Of a stretch of DNA of 64,000 nucleotides, positions 33,277-46,500 are shown in pieces; within the stretch, counting starts at the first letter, position 1, and the number at the start of each line of letters is the position of its first letter. The notes under the pieces were generated by a model. The model was not told the DNA's origin and made no database searches. It saw nothing but the letters and a program-made list of their open reading frames with translations. The position numbers and the translations under genes are program-made. The stretch is from Protoeuglena noctilucae (taxonomy: Eukaryota; Chlorophyta; Pedinophyceae; Marsupiomonadales; Marsupiomonadaceae). The stretch is taken from positions 1,712,542-1,776,541 of the forward strand of contig OY253669.1 of the NCBI GenBank assembly GCA_958009085.1. Reading direction: 5' to 3'.

Positions 33277-34850
33277 TTAGAGCTCCGCGGCGCCCCCCGC
33301 TGCCCCACCGGTGCCCCACCCCAAAGCCCACATCACTGTCCCCGCCACCCCACCTGCCACTCCCCGCCCCACCACCACGCATGCCCACATGACCAATCCC
33401 ACCACCCCCTGCACCGCCCTCACCACCGCCCTCACCACCGCCCCGCACACCCACGCAACGATCGCCACCACCACCCACACCGTCCTATACGCCAGTATCA
33501 AAAGCAACGCCCCCGCCACCAGCACCACCGCCCCCAGCTGCAGCAGCGTGGCGCCCGTCAGTTGCTTTCCCGTGGCCATCCTCACTGCAGTGTTGAATGC
33601 CTCCCATCGAGTGCCCTGATACTGTGCCACCAGTGCGTTGTTATGCTCGTACACCTTTATCGCCTCATCCACCACGGCGTCCTTGTCACCCGCGCTCAGC
33701 TGGCAGGGGCCGGGGCCGTCCGCCGCGGAAAGCAGAGCGCTGCGGGGGAACAGGGAGGGTCAGATATGCATGCAAAGATGGGTCGCCTATCGCAGGCCAC
33801 GACACCCCTCTCTCGTCACTAAGCACTCCCTCTCCCTCTCACCCACTCACTCACCCGCCCCTTGCCCCTCGCCACCCCCACCACCACCATCCCCGCCCCT
33901 CACCGCAGCCGCTTGGCCACTCACCCACCAGTTTCCACCATTTCTCCCCTACCCACTTCCCCTAACCACCCCCACCACCACCCCCTCTAATAACCCCTCA
34001 CCGCAGCCGCTTGGCCACCCCCGCGTCCCCCCCATCGATGTTTTCAAATTCAAACGCCCTCGTCGACGCGCTCTCTCCCAGCGCCTCCTTTATTCGCTTC
34101 CGGATGACCTTGCCCCCCGCTGTCAGGGCCATGCCAAGCACATACGCATAGGCAAGCAAGCGCACGGGCTGCGACTCCGCCAGGTGCCTCAGGTGCCCCA
34201 GGTACGGCTGGCAGGGGGACTTCTGAAGACCAGGGGGGGAGGGGAGACTGACTGTGAAACGGTGGAGGTCATTTCTATGCAGTAACCCCATGACCCACCA
34301 CCTGCGCTCGTCACCTCAGCCACTGCCCCACCCACCCACCTGCACTCATCCCCTCTCCTACCCCTCCCCCCCCCACCCATCCACCCACCCACCTGCACTT
34401 CGCCTGTCCACCTGTCCCCCATAATGGCTCTCAGATTCGCCTCAAAAGCCCTCTTCCGGTCCATCGCTTGCCACACCTCCGCGGCCTCCCGCAGCACGGG
34501 CAGGCGGCCCCGGCACTCGCTCAGCAGCCGCTGCACCTCCGCAAATACCGGGTAAAACAGCGACAGCGCCTGGGCGAATCGCTCTGCGCGAGAGGCGGAC
34601 GCGAGGCAGGGGTCACATCACACGTTGGGAGAGAACAGCGCGCGCGTGAGAAAGCCTTCGTCGGCCTCACCTCTGCTTCTAAGCGCAGCGACCAGTTTCA
34701 TGTTCACCAGCGCGTCCGACAGGCTGCGTGTGCGAGCGCGGGAGGCCTTTTGCAAGCGTGAACGTGACGGGACCTCCCGCTCGCCTCGCCGCAGGCCCAC
34801 CTGTGCGCTTTGCGCGTGGCCTTGCGCAGACGTGTTTGCAAGGGCTCCAT
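33277..34850 (-). CDS. Heme oxygenase with C-terminal membrane anchor
   Basis: Five exons (34850-34801, 34723-34671, 34583-34393, 34222-34002, 33739-33277) give 325 residues. The first exon splices to give LRKATRKAHSLSDALVNMKL; H16 aligns with the proximal heme-ligand His of heme oxygenases (motif ATKEVH in animal HO-1). ERFAQALSLFYPVF corresponds to helix 2, and AYVLGMALTAGGKVIRKRI to the Gly-rich distal helix, where the animal GDLSGG is replaced by a longer GMALTAGG lacking the catalytic-pocket Asp. VYEHNNALVAQYQGTRWEAF is the C-terminal helix. Residues ~235-325 are strongly hydrophobic with two or three membrane segments. No transit peptide, so probably an ER/cytosol-facing enzyme making biliverdin, CO and iron, unlike plastid HO for bilins. 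Confidence 0.85.
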
Positions 34851-35194
34851 CGCGAGCGCCGCGACCTCTTGGGATCGGCCGCAGGCCACAAGACCAATGC
34901 TGCGGGAAGCTCTTGAGCTTGTCGCTGCCTGCCGCGGATCAGAGAGCTCAAAGCCAACCCTTCTGGCCATCCCATTCATGCACAGCTTCCTGCTGCCCCT
35001 GGGATCTTGACCCTCGGATCTCCAGCGAGTGCAAGTTTGTCCGACCTACTGGCGAGGGTCTCAGCCCGGTCTGCTTCATATAGAGCGTCGGGGACGGACA
35101 GAGAAAGCTGACTTTGTGACGGTTAGGACCTTGATTGCTTGATCCCAGAACGGCTCGCTGCCTCGCCGCGTCTGGGCGCCGAATCACAGCGCCC
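34851..35194. promoter_or_regulatory. Divergent promoter region, heme oxygenase / Maf
   Basis: 344 bases between opposite start codons; no individual element resolved. Confidence 0.4.
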
Positions 35195-36361
35195 ATGCTT
35201 GTCGAGCACCTCCCGCACCTCCAGGTGAGCATCACACAAGCTTACTGGTCGCGATGTGCAATTTATGGTTAGTTCGATTAACTCGTCTGGTCATCGTCGC
35301 TCATGCATCACGCCCGGGTTGCCTGTGCAGACGCTGCGGGTCATCCTGGCCAGCGCGAGCCCGCGGAGGCGCGAGCTGCTGCAGCTCCAGGGCCTGAAGT
35401 TCGAGGTGGTCGTTTCGGGTTTCGCGGAGGACTTTTCGAAGTCCTCATTCGCCAGCGCGGCGGACTACGCGCGCGCGACCTCAGCAGCCAAGGCGCAGGA
35501 GGTGGCCGGGCGCGCCTGGGACGCGGGCGCGACGCCGGACCTGATCATCGCAGCGGATACAGTAGTGGAGCACAACGGCGTGATCCTCGAGAAGCCAGCG
35601 GACGAAGAGGACGCCTTCCGGGTGAGCTGCGAGGGACCGACCGAGGTAGCATGGTTTGTACCATTAGTTACTACGCATGCTGCCTTGGCTGCACTCCCTG
35701 AGTATAACTGACACCTCCCAGCTTCCACTTTGACCTCTCCGCCAGGTGTTGCGGTCTCTGTCCGGCAGCACCCACCACGTGCACTCGGGGGTGGCGCTGG
35801 TGCTGCCGCGGGGACCGAGGAGGGCCGAGGCAGTGACCCGCAGCTTCGCGTGCACCACCGAAGTGAAGTTCGACCAACTCAGGTGACACCTGGGGGAGAT
35901 GCTGCGGTGGATAGGCACACGGGTGTTGTGGGGGAGTTCGACCATCTCAGGTGTGACACTTGAGGGAGATGTTGTGGTGGGTGGTACAGGGCTAGCTATG
36001 CACACGGCTGTCGTGGGGCAGTGAGCTGGGTGTCAATCAGCTGCGGCAAGCAAGCTGGTGCGTCGTGGTGGCTCTGCCACGCTCAGGCGCGCCCGCCCAC
36101 CCTCTCGCATTCCGACACGCACACCTACCCACACCCGCCCACCCTGCCCCACACCCACCCACCCTCATCCCCAGTGACGCCGTCATATGGGCATATGTGA
36201 AATCAGGCGAGCCGATGGACAAGGCTGGGAGCTACGGCATCCAGGGCGCGGCGGGGGCGTTCGTGCGTGGCATACGCGGGTGCTACTTCAACGTGGTGGG
36301 GCTGCCTGTCAACCGAGTGGCGAGGGAGATTGCGGGGATGGTCAACGAGGGGCTGCTGTGA
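35195..36361 (+). CDS. Maf/HAM1-type nucleoside triphosphate pyrophosphatase
   Basis: Four exons (35195-35224, 35331-35621, 35746-35882, 36175-36361) give 214 residues. Maf signatures: [18 protein letters not shown] near the start (SxSPRR phosphate-binding loop), [60 protein letters not shown] and [20 protein letters not shown]. Maf proteins hydrolyse dTTP, UTP or modified nucleotides to monophosphates, a house-cleaning role; the AADTVV and SGEPxDKAGxYGIQG motifs fit the dTTP/UTP subgroup (YhdE, human ASMTL N-domain). No targeting sequence seen. The intron after exon 3 carries a decayed second copy of the exon end with its own gt (about 35935-35960). Confidence 0.93.
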
Positions 36362-36733
36362 GGGAGAGGGTGGGGTGGTTGTTGTTGTGAGAGACATGGG
36401 GGTGGTTGTTGTTGTTGTGGGGGGCCGATGGGGTGGCCCCATCTGGGCGAGCCTGTCGCAGTGTGCGAGGGAAGGAGAGGAGCTGGGCTCCATCTACTGC
36501 GCTTCGTAGTAATCGCTGCTGTGTTCCATCGCTGTGCACGTTACGCTTCGATTGAATCCATGACTACACGTCCATTGCATCGGTGCGAGCGTTGGCAGGC
36601 GCCCCGCCATCAGCCAAACCCGCCCCACAGCTGATTCATGGCTGTCCTGGTCCGGATGACCATGTCTGCGGGGACAGGCGAGAGGAGAATTGTCGCTGTT
36701 TACACTGCGGTGGTGCCAGTAAGCGCGCCAATG

Positions 36734-39691
36734 TTACTTTCCGCGTGCCAATGCACTTATGCCAGTACTCGACAAGCAACCCCACATTACCATTGCCAGT
36801 CCCTCACCCGACACGAGGGCGTAGTCCGGTGGCAGCTCGAAGTGCCTGATGGACAGCCACACGCGCACGGCGCGCTGGATGATCACTACCTTGCGCCGGA
36901 TGGTGGTGAAGGGGCGGGGGGTGGCCAGCAGGCCCAGCACGCGCTGGCGGGCCAGAGCCCTGCGGGGTGGAGGGGGCGGTGAGGGGTGCGGAGTGAGGGG
37001 TAAAGAGGGTTGGCGTGCCGTGTTACTACACATGCAGCGAGATGTTGGGCAGCGGCTGCGACACTGGACTGCTGACGAGACTGCGGCATGACGTGCGGCT
37101 GCTAACGATAGTTGTCTTACCTCTTACTGCACTATCTGTCAGATAGTCTTATGCATGTCTGCGTGCCTCCTGCTTCGCCCCACCCCCACCGCCGCCTCAC
37201 CTCATCGGCCGCTTCATCCCCAGCATCCCAATGCGCACGATCATCTCCTCGCAGAACTCCTTGCGGGTCTTCTTGGCACGCCACAGCTTCTGAATGACGC
37301 CCGCCGCCCTCTCCCTGCGCAAGCGGGGCAGGCGGCGCGTCGGCTAATAGCGGCAATGCGAGCATGGCACAGTGCCACCACCGGGCAGGGTGACGATAGT
37401 GACCTGTCACCCATGCATATCCCATCCGTGCGAATGCCACTCGCTCATGTGCCACCCACCCCACACCGTCACCTGCTGCTCTCCCAGCGCTGCCTCATGC
37501 TGCCCCTGCCCCTCACCGTCCCCTCACCTGCTCTCCCGGACCTGCCGAATGCACCGTCGGAACATCTGCTGCCGCCAGTGCATCTCAATGAGAGCCACGG
37601 CGTCCGCCAGCCGCAGGATCTCCCGTCGGTCCACGTAGCCACGCCAGTGGCGCTGCGGGGAGACGGGGGGCAGAGGGACAGTGTGAGCTTCACAGGTGCG
37701 AGCGGGAGAGAGAGAGCGAGAGCGAGAGCGAGAGTGAGATCGAGAGCGAGAGCGTCTGTGGGCCAGCGATAGCGTGACGGTCGTGGCCATAAAAGTAACG
37801 CCAACCTGAGTAGCAGGCACAGTGCCTCCCTCATCTCCCCCATTCTCATGTCCACCACTCTCATGTCCCCATCAGTCCTCACCTGGATGGCCACCGCGCA
37901 CGCCTCCTCCCTCATGTCCCCCAGCTCGTCCTGCGCCGCCCCCGTCTCGAGGTTGTACCACACCCGCCGGCCGTAGTAATCCCAGAAATCCATCCAGGGA
38001 CCCGTCATGGGGATCTCCTGCGTTCGTTAAGACACCAGGGGGCATGCGACGGGCATACGGTGGGCATGGGCTGGTTGGCTGTGACACAGGGTGGTAGGGG
38101 ACAGGGTAGGGGACTAACAGGCGTGGGTGAAGGATCAACGGGTGGGGTGAGGGTGAGATTAAGAGTGCAAGCGATGGGTGCGCGTGCTAGACAGACCGTC
38201 AGGTGTGAGTGAGGGTGAGATTATGAGTACAAGCGAACAGCAAGCATGCGAAACAGACCCATCTCGCCCCATCTCGCCCCACATCACCCACCTTGCACCT
38301 CCGAATGACCCCCTCCTCGTCCAGCGCCCCCGGCTCAAACCGCGCGGGCGGCCAGTCGTACAGATCCGGGAGCACCGACAGTCGCGGACGGGGCTCCAGC
38401 CGCGCCTTGCGCACCAGCTGCTGGTGGATGCGCACCGTGGGGTTCTCACGCGACTTGGCGCCCGTGCGCACGTTCACGAACTCCACCCCGCCGTCCGCCG
38501 CCACGGCCCTGGGGTGATGACGAGCGAAAGCAGAGCTGGGACTGTTTACTAATATGCACGTAAGAACGCTGTCCCTCCAAACGGATGCCGGTCCGGTGCT
38601 GCAACAGCCCTCTCCCCATTCAGCACCACCCCTGCACCCCTCTCAGGGCAACACCCCACCCCCAGGTCCCCCCCTCGCCTCTGCCACCCGTCCGGCACCC
38701 CCTCGAGCACCGCCTTCTTGGCGATCCACGTCAGGTGCGCGTCCACCGTCGGCTCGATCTCCAGGCGTCGGCACATGCGGGCCACCTCCCCCGGGTCCGA
38801 CAGCGGGCCCAGCAGCTCCAGCACGAACAGGTCGTTCACCGGCTGCTGCTTGTTCTGCAACAATAGGAGAAACACAAAAACGCGATGCGGGGTCTCGCGG
38901 AGACCCGTGGACCCGCACAGCACGTATCGCACGGCACGTCACGCGAAGCACGTCGCGACGCCCCCCGCGCATCGCTCGCCTTGGCCCACTTGAGGTACTG
39001 GACGAGTTTCTGGAATCGCTTAAGCGCCGGGTGCTCTGTGGAGTCGACGCCGTGGGCCAAATGGACGTAGTGAAGCGTCCCCGACATGTGCTTGACGATC
39101 TTCCAACCCGCCGGGAGAGGCTGCTGCAGCATCGCACGGTACTCCTCCACCACCCACGTGATCTCAAAGTCCATCAGAGGATCGATCCCCAGCAGCAGCA
39201 TCAGGGCCCTGCGGACAGCCACAAGTTGCGAACGAAGTCGAGTCCCTTGGCGCCAGTGTCGGGGCCTACCATCCTCGCGACGTGGCCGCCAAGTCCCATT
39301 CGCGTGCCCGCGCAGCTCCGGTGCTTGCAGAGCCCTGCCCGCACGCTAGCATGGCCAGCCCTCCCCACGCACCGCGAGTTGTCCTTCGCTGCGCTCAGGT
39401 CGTTCTTCATCTCCTCCATCTTGTCCTGCATTTGCTTTATACTCGCTCCCGCCGCGAGCCGCCTGAGAGCAAGGCCCGATGCCGCCGGTGGGCGGGCGGG
39501 GACAGGCAAGCGAGCGCCGATAGGGCACACGTCCGCGGCGCACGGCGCCCGAGAGATGGAATATCGGCCGTCAGGAGACGAACTGTGCATTCAACGTGCT
39601 CGTCGTCGATGGGCGCGACTCACCGGCTCTGCACGGACGCCACCGAGCGCGGCCCCGCCACGGAGGTCACGCGCGACACCTCCGTCGCCAT
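36734..39691 (-). CDS. WW- and IQ-motif protein, CEP164-like WW units (ciliary/centrosomal type)
   Basis: About nine exons from ATG 39691. Exon 2 is a coiled coil (KQMQDKMEEMKNDLSAAKD). Two units follow, each a short helical preamble ending in a WW domain: MDFEITWVVEEYRAMLQQPL with PAGWKIVKHMSGTLHYVH, and VDAHLTWIAKKAVLEGVPDG with GWQRAVAADGGVEFVNVRTG. This preamble-WW pattern is that of CEP164 and related basal-body proteins. A third WW-like piece is MDFWDYYGRRVWYNLETG. Then IQ-like calmodulin-binding helices: RHWRGYVDRREILRLADAV, AAGVIQKLWRAKKTRKEF and KVVIIQRAVRVWLSIRHF. Two introns begin with GC (38979 and 38678). The 3' end is uncertain: the last frame stops at 36734, but a further donor (GTGTCGGgtgagg) precedes it. 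Ciliary role is inferred. Confidence 0.7.
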
Positions 39692-40562
39692 TTCTGCGTC
39701 CCCTCCCGGAGTCCCGCGCCGCGGAGAATGTCGTTCCCTTTGCGCGGAAGCAGCTACAGCGGCGTCTCCTCAATGCCCGAGATGCAGTCGAGGATTCCGA
39801 CTATCGCTGCATGTGGGCCGGCTTGAGGCCCTCTGCGCGGAGCCCAGCGCTTGAGGAATCGCGCACAGGCCCTTGAGTGTGTGATTATGACGTAGCGCTG
39901 CACAAAGCGATGCTGGGCGCGGCCTGGGGGCAAGACACCAGAGTAGCTGGCGTGAGGCCGCGGCGAAAGGTCTCCGGAGTCAGTATGTGGACACCTATCC
40001 CGGCACATGACACGATAGGGTGGCTGTTTGCGCCTCTGCGTCGCGCGATGGCAGAAGACCATCCCGCACGCTGCATGAAACCGATGTCGTCGCCAGGCTG
40101 GCTGGGTCTGTCCGTCCCCGCGCTCCCGCGACTCCAGTTCTGCACTCAATCAGCGTCGACAGAAGACGTCGGAGTTTCCAACGGCTGAGCTCTCGGGTGC
40201 AACGCCTCCCAATAGTGTTGTGCGTGGAAGCGAAACCCCGCAAAGCTGCGTTGATTCCAGGTGCGTTTGGCCTGCGGTGAATGGGATTGTCGATGGGAGC
40301 GTATCGTGTCACGAGCGAGCCGCGATGCGCATTCTCGCGAGCAGGGGCCAGTGCAGCTAGGTGGCGCTGCTTCCTGGCCGCGTCCCGCCACATGGACCGC
40401 GCAATCCGCTCCCGGCTCGCAGTGCTATCCCTGTCATCGCAGCACCTATTCATCGACGAAGCCATTCTTCCGTTCGCCCCCGCTTCGTGACCCGCTGGGG
40501 AGCGCCCTCTCCATCGTTCCCGCGTCCGGCGCCGGGGCGGCCCCGCGGAGGACATCGGAGCC
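39692..40562. other. Divergent intergenic region, WW/IQ and ELMO genes
   Basis: 871 bases between opposite start codons; open frames lack recognisable content. Presumably two promoters. Confidence 0.45.
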
Positions 40563-43500
40563 ATGTCCGACGATGAATTCGACTATGCCTTCGATGGCGA
40601 GGCGCGTTCCGGCGAGAACTTCCAGCGGCAGGTGGGGGCAGCGCCATGCCCCGCACTAGCGCCGCGCGTGCCATCCCCGCGGCCCCATTCCCGCGTGTCT
40701 CGCCCCGCAGTTCAAGGCGGAGCCCATGCCGGCGCGGCTCGTCATGAAGCAGTCCCTGAAGACCCCCTTAGAGTGCGTTTTAGAGGAGGAGGAGGTGGGC
40801 GAGGCTGCTGATGTCAACGGCGGGTCGCCACGCCAGCCGCGGCGCAACCAGGGCCGCAAAGGCGGCGCGGCGCCTCTCATCGCCGAATCGGTTACGGCAA
40901 TAACGGCATCAGCGGCGGCCACCCCAGCCCCCGCCCTACCTCGCGCCCCCGCACCCCCGCCGGCCCCCATCCCTGCGGCAATCGGAGCGCCGGTGCGGGG
41001 CGGTCGGATCGCCGTCGCCGCCCCCGCCGCGCCCGTCGCTCCCCGCCCCGCCCCCCCGGACGCGCCGCCACCCCCCGTGTTGCACTCGCGTGGGGCACCT
41101 GGCAAGGGGGCTGGGGCTGGGTACGTCGCTTTACTTGCATCGATGGGTGGCGCAGAGGCGAGGGCTCTGAGGGCTGGGCTCGTGGCGGTGCCACCTCGGG
41201 AAGCGGGGGTGGGGGAGAATGGGGAGGGTGGGGAGGAGGATGAGCTGAGGTGAGACGGGGTGCGTTGGGGTGGGACATGGCAAGGTGAGAGGTGGATGAG
41301 ATGAGACGAGATAGGATATGATAGGTTGGGGTGGGTTGGGGTGTTGGGTGGTGGGGTGAGGGGGTGGGTGGAATGGGGTAGATGGGTTGTGGCATGGTGA
41401 GGTGAGGGGGTGGATGGAATGGGGTGGGATGGGATGGGAGGTGGCGTGGTGAGGGTGTCGTGGCGGTGTGTTCTTCTCATGTCCCCTTCTCCTCCATCTC
41501 TCCCATTCTCCATCTTCTATCCCATCTCATTCATCTCTCATCCATCTCTCCCCCATTCCCAGGCTCATGTCCCTGCGTGCGTTTGGCACCGAGGACCCCG
41601 GAGACGCGGGGGGGGCCGACGACGACAATCAAGCACACCACGATGCGTGGCAGGGGAGGGACACGGGAGATGCAAATGCACATGCGGAGTGGAGGGGACA
41701 AGAGGGCGTAAATGGTGCCGCAGAGAGAGACGCATCTGCGCACCCGCATGCACATGCACATGCACATACACACGGTGTCGTCATGCCAGCCCCCGCCCCC
41801 CCCCCGCCCTCCGCCGACCTGGGGGGCTTCGGCAGCGTTGACATGGCCGTGTGGTCGCCCGTGGCAGCCGCGAGGGGCGCGGCGGCGGCGCAGAGCGGCG
41901 GGGATGGGGATGGGGTGGTGAGAGGCCATACCGCACAGGAGTGTGGGGGGTTAAGCGGAGCATCGGAGGGGGATGGGTCGGAAGCTGCCGGGGCGGACGA
42001 GTGGGGAACACTGGGAGCGGTGGTGCTTGACTTGGGTGAGGAGCAAGAGCAAGAGACATCCGAGGGGACGGGGGAGTGGCCGGTGCGACCGGGGTTGCGC
42101 GGCACTATCACCAAAGGGGGTGGTGCGCCACCCCTCCCCAGCCACGGCCAGGGCCGCAATCGGGAACCCAGCCGGGACGCCAGCTACCCCGGGAGCACCG
42201 CGAGTGCTCCCAGCGGCGCGCAGTCACCGCCGTGGTCGGCCGCCGGTCACCCGGCCGCCCCCCTGCACCTCGCCCGCTCCGCCCTGCTCTCCCAGCAGCG
42301 CCGGGGGTCGCACAACTCCCCCTCCGCCAGCGCCGCGGCTTTGGGGGCCCGGGTGCCGCCTTTTGACGATGCAGCCTCCCCCGGCCGCCGCCCGGCTACT
42401 AGCGATGACGGTGCGAGGGGGCCGAGGGGGGCGGCTGCTGCGATCCTCAGGGCGTTTGGGGGCGCGCCCGGGCCGGGAATGGCGCCGCGCGAGGGCGAGG
42501 GGGGGGTGCCGGTGCCTGGGCGGCGGATGAGGTTCGATTCCGGGGGCCCTGGGCTGCAGGCGGAGGGGAGCGGGGCGTCGTTGGACAGCGTGGGGAGTGC
42601 CGCGAAGGGTCGCATCAGCGGCGGCGGGGGGCTGAAGGGGACGGGGAGGCGAGACAGGAAGCAGTCGGGTGAGGAGGGGGGGGGTGCTGTGGTGTTGTAT
42701 ACTATGCTAGTGAATATCGCACTGCGATGTACATGAGTCCCTCTTGGTAACTCTCTCATCCACCCTTCCATACCCTCTCGCATCTCCTGGTTTCACTCGC
42801 TTCTCCTAACATCACCACTCAACCCCACCCCACCCTCTCTCCCCCCCAGTCAAGTTCGCGGATGACGACGCCCCGTCCCCCGCCCCCTCCCCCGGCCCCC
42901 CTCCCGCCCCCTTCTCCCTCAGTCGGCTGGGCAGCGATGCCTTGGAACAGCGACGCGCCGCCGCGATGGCAGCCGGGTCTCCTGCCACCAGCCGCGGCAC
43001 CAGTCGCCCCAGCAGCAACCAGAGCAGTTGGCGGGGCAGCCGATTGGGCAGCTCGCCCGCTGTCAGTCAGACCAGTCTGGCTATGGGGAACGCGGGGGAC
43101 ACGGATGAGGGGGACGGGGGGAGGGGGGCGGGGAGGGGAGGGGCGGGGGCGCTGGGGGTGTGGAGGGAGAGGGAGGGGGAGGGGGTTGGGAAGGAGGGTG
43201 ATGGTGGCAGGGTGAGGGGGGCGGTGGGTGGGGGGTGATGTGTGGAGGGGGGGTGACATTCACATAGGATGCTTGTTGACTCCCTGTGTCGACAATTCTT
43301 GGCTTTTGTATTGCATTGTGTTCATATGATTGCACGCTTAACCACCGCCGCCACCACCCTCGTCTTCTTTGCTGCCGCCACACCTTGGCTCTGTGCTTAC
43401 TCGCCACCATCGCTTGCTGCTTTTATGCCTTTATTCTTTTCTCACTCGCCACCCCCGCTGTGCCGCACTGTCGCATCACTGCCCTATGCTCTCACAGGCA

Positions 43501-46500
43501 CCCCCCTTTCGTGCTTACCATCGCAGGAGCCCCCCACCCCCGCTCTGGGTCCCATGGCCAGCCCCCGCATGCAAATGGCGGCGGAAGAGGGGTTCTTTCC
43601 CGTGGCACCGGGTGAGGTTGATGGTGATGGGGGGGGTAGTGGTGGTGGGGATGGTGGTGGTGGGGTTGATGGATGGTGGGGGTAATGGTGGGGTGATGGG
43701 GGTGGGAGGTGGTGGTGGGAGTGATGGTGGGTGATGGTGGGGTGACAGTGATGGTGGGGGTGATAGGGAGGGTGGTAATGGTGGGGCGGACAGTCATGCG
43801 ATGGTGGGAGTGATGGTGATGCGGGCAGAGGGAAAGTGATAATCGTTTTTTCACCTTCTCTCATACGCAGCTCATCACTACCCCACCCGCACATGTCGCT
43901 TACTGCCACCCCCTCCCTCCTCCGCCCCCCCAGGCACCCCCCGCTCGGCCCCCCCCCGCCGCCTGCCCCGCCACAAATCAGACGGCACTGCCATGGCGGA
44001 TCTGCTGGAGGTGGGGGATGCACAGCGACACACTGTCTAGACTAACATAACATAGATGCACTGCCATGGCGGATTTGCTGGAGGTGAGCATGCTGGGTGC
44101 ACAGCGACACACATGGCATTGCACGACACGCACATGCACCCCGTGCCCCTCTCAGCCACTCTCACAACCGCACTCCACCCCACCTCACTCTCACTCTCAC
44201 TCTCAGTCCCCCCACTTCCCCCCACAGTCTCCTGACCCCCATGCTACCCCCGACGACATCCACATGCACCCCGTCCCCCGCGGCCGCCCCGACGCCCGCG
44301 GCTCCGGCGCCCGCACCCTCTCGGTGCCCGGCAAGCGCATGACGGCGAGGGACCGGAGCGTGAGCAGCCGCAAGCAGGGGCCGGGGAGGGCGGAGGGGGG
44401 CGGCAGGGATCGGGATAGGGATAGAGACAGCGCGACGAGCCGGGACGGGAGCGAGGCGGCAGCAAGGAGGAGGTACACGGGTGAGGGGGTGGATTTATGT
44501 GGATGTTTGGAAATATGGATGTAGCTATGATAAGTATAACCATGAAGATGGATAGATGGATGGGTGGGTGGATTGGTGGATGGATGGGTGGGTGGTTGTG
44601 CGTGGGTGAGTGGCGGGTGGGGCGGGTGAGTTGCCGGTGCGCGTTTGATCATGAGGTGTGCAGTGAGTGCATTGATTGCGATGCGACGCGAGAAAGCATG
44701 CGTGCGTGTCTGCGTCCCGCGTGAGAGGCTGTCACGAGCATCAACTACCTCGCTCCACCCCTTTCAGGCGGCTATGAGACGGGCAACCCCCACCGCCGCA
44801 AGTCCACGGCCGTGGCGTCGCGGAAGTCGAGCGGCTGGCACCTGCCGAGGGTGAGAAGGGTGATGGCATATGGGGTGATGGGATGAGAGTTAACGTTGCA
44901 TATCAACACTCACCCACTCCCTTTATCCACAGGACCTCCCCGGCGATCATCCCGACATGCTCGACCTCCCCGACGACTTTGGGGACGGGGCAGAGTACCC
45001 GGGGGACGAGTGGGCCAGGGCGGTGAGAGAGGGGTGCATGCGTGGCGGTGCATTTGGGGGTGCATGCGGGTGCATGCGGCGCAACCAGTCGTGCCGTCCA
45101 CCCCACCCCTCCCCTCCCCCTCCCTCTCTCACTCACAACCAGTACAATCACACTCACCTCACATTCCCCTGCCCCATCACTCACAACCAGTACAGTCACA
45201 CTCATCCCCCCCACCCCCTCTCCCCTCTCACTCACAACCAGTAAACGTCACACTCACATGCACACCCCCTCCTCCCCATCTCTCCCTCAGAACCAGGATT
45301 TGCGCGCAAAGGCCGCCCCCCGCCGCGAGGGCGCCTTCTCCCCCGTCACCTCCGCCGCGGCATGGCAGGACCTCTCCTCCCGCGACATGTCGCAATTACT
45401 AACAGCCGACGTGGTATTTGAGAACAGCCCCGGGGGGTGCATGGGGATACTGGTGTCGGTTCTGACGCCGCGGCTGTCGGAGCCGGCGATGGTCGAGGAG
45501 AGGCGGAGGCTGTTCGGGGTGGCGAGGATGAAGCTGGACGACGAGGATCCCATGCACATGTGAGGGATGCTGGGGGTGTGGGGGGATGTGCTATGAGTGG
45601 TGTTCTGTGCTGTGCGGTTGACACCTCTCATCCCTCCCCCCCCCCCCAACACCCCCAGGCGCGTGCTCTCGACCGCATGGCAGCTGTACATGCATCACAC
45701 CCACCCCTCCCATCTCTCACCCCTCATCTCTCTCTCTCCTTCTCTCTCTCACCCCCAGGCGCGTGCTGACCACCGCGTGGCAGCTGTACATGAACGTGGA
45801 CCGACTGCCCCCCCGCATCGGCACTCACTGGGAGGTGCTGGGGTTTCAAAGGGACGACCCCGCCACGGATCTCAGGGCCGCGGGGTGAGTGGGGATGGGG
45901 GTGTGACATGGGGTGGGGGGGTTGATGGGGATGGGGGGGTGAGCGTGTGTGGGTGGGTGGGGGGGGTGTGTTGAGGGGGTGTGAGGGGGGGAATGGATGA
46001 GAGGAGTGATGGATGGGAGAGTGGTGGGTGGGTGGGTGAGAACGGGAGGTAGAGGGAGTGCGGTGTGAGCGAGGGGTGTGGTGCATGGATGCTACGTGCT
46101 GGCGGCGCTGGGACCGGCTTTGCAACGCACGGCTCACCACCCCATCCCCCTCCCACCCTCACATCCTCACTCCCCTGTCTCAATAACCCTCCTGTCTCCA
46201 TCCCCCTCATATCTTCATATCTTAATACCCCTATCCCCATGCCCCCCCAGGATGCTCGGCCTTCTCCACTTCCTCCACCTGGCTGAGCTGAGCCTCAGCC
46301 GCGCCAGCGAAATGCTCGAGTTCTCAAGGGACAGGTAAATGGGGTGGGGTGTGTGATAACTGGGAATGTGAGATGATAAAAGTGGTTATGATTGTGTGTG
46401 TGAGATGCTCGAGTTCTCAAGGGACAGGCGAGTATTACTGGTTGGGTGTGTGAGATGACGGGAGTGGTATTGGCTGGGTATGTATGCGAGATGCTGGAGT

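Noticed and set aside
33277-34723. Heme oxygenase lacking its heme-ligand His
   Set aside because: First reading started too late. A 50-base upstream exon (34850-34801) splices in phase and supplies the His.
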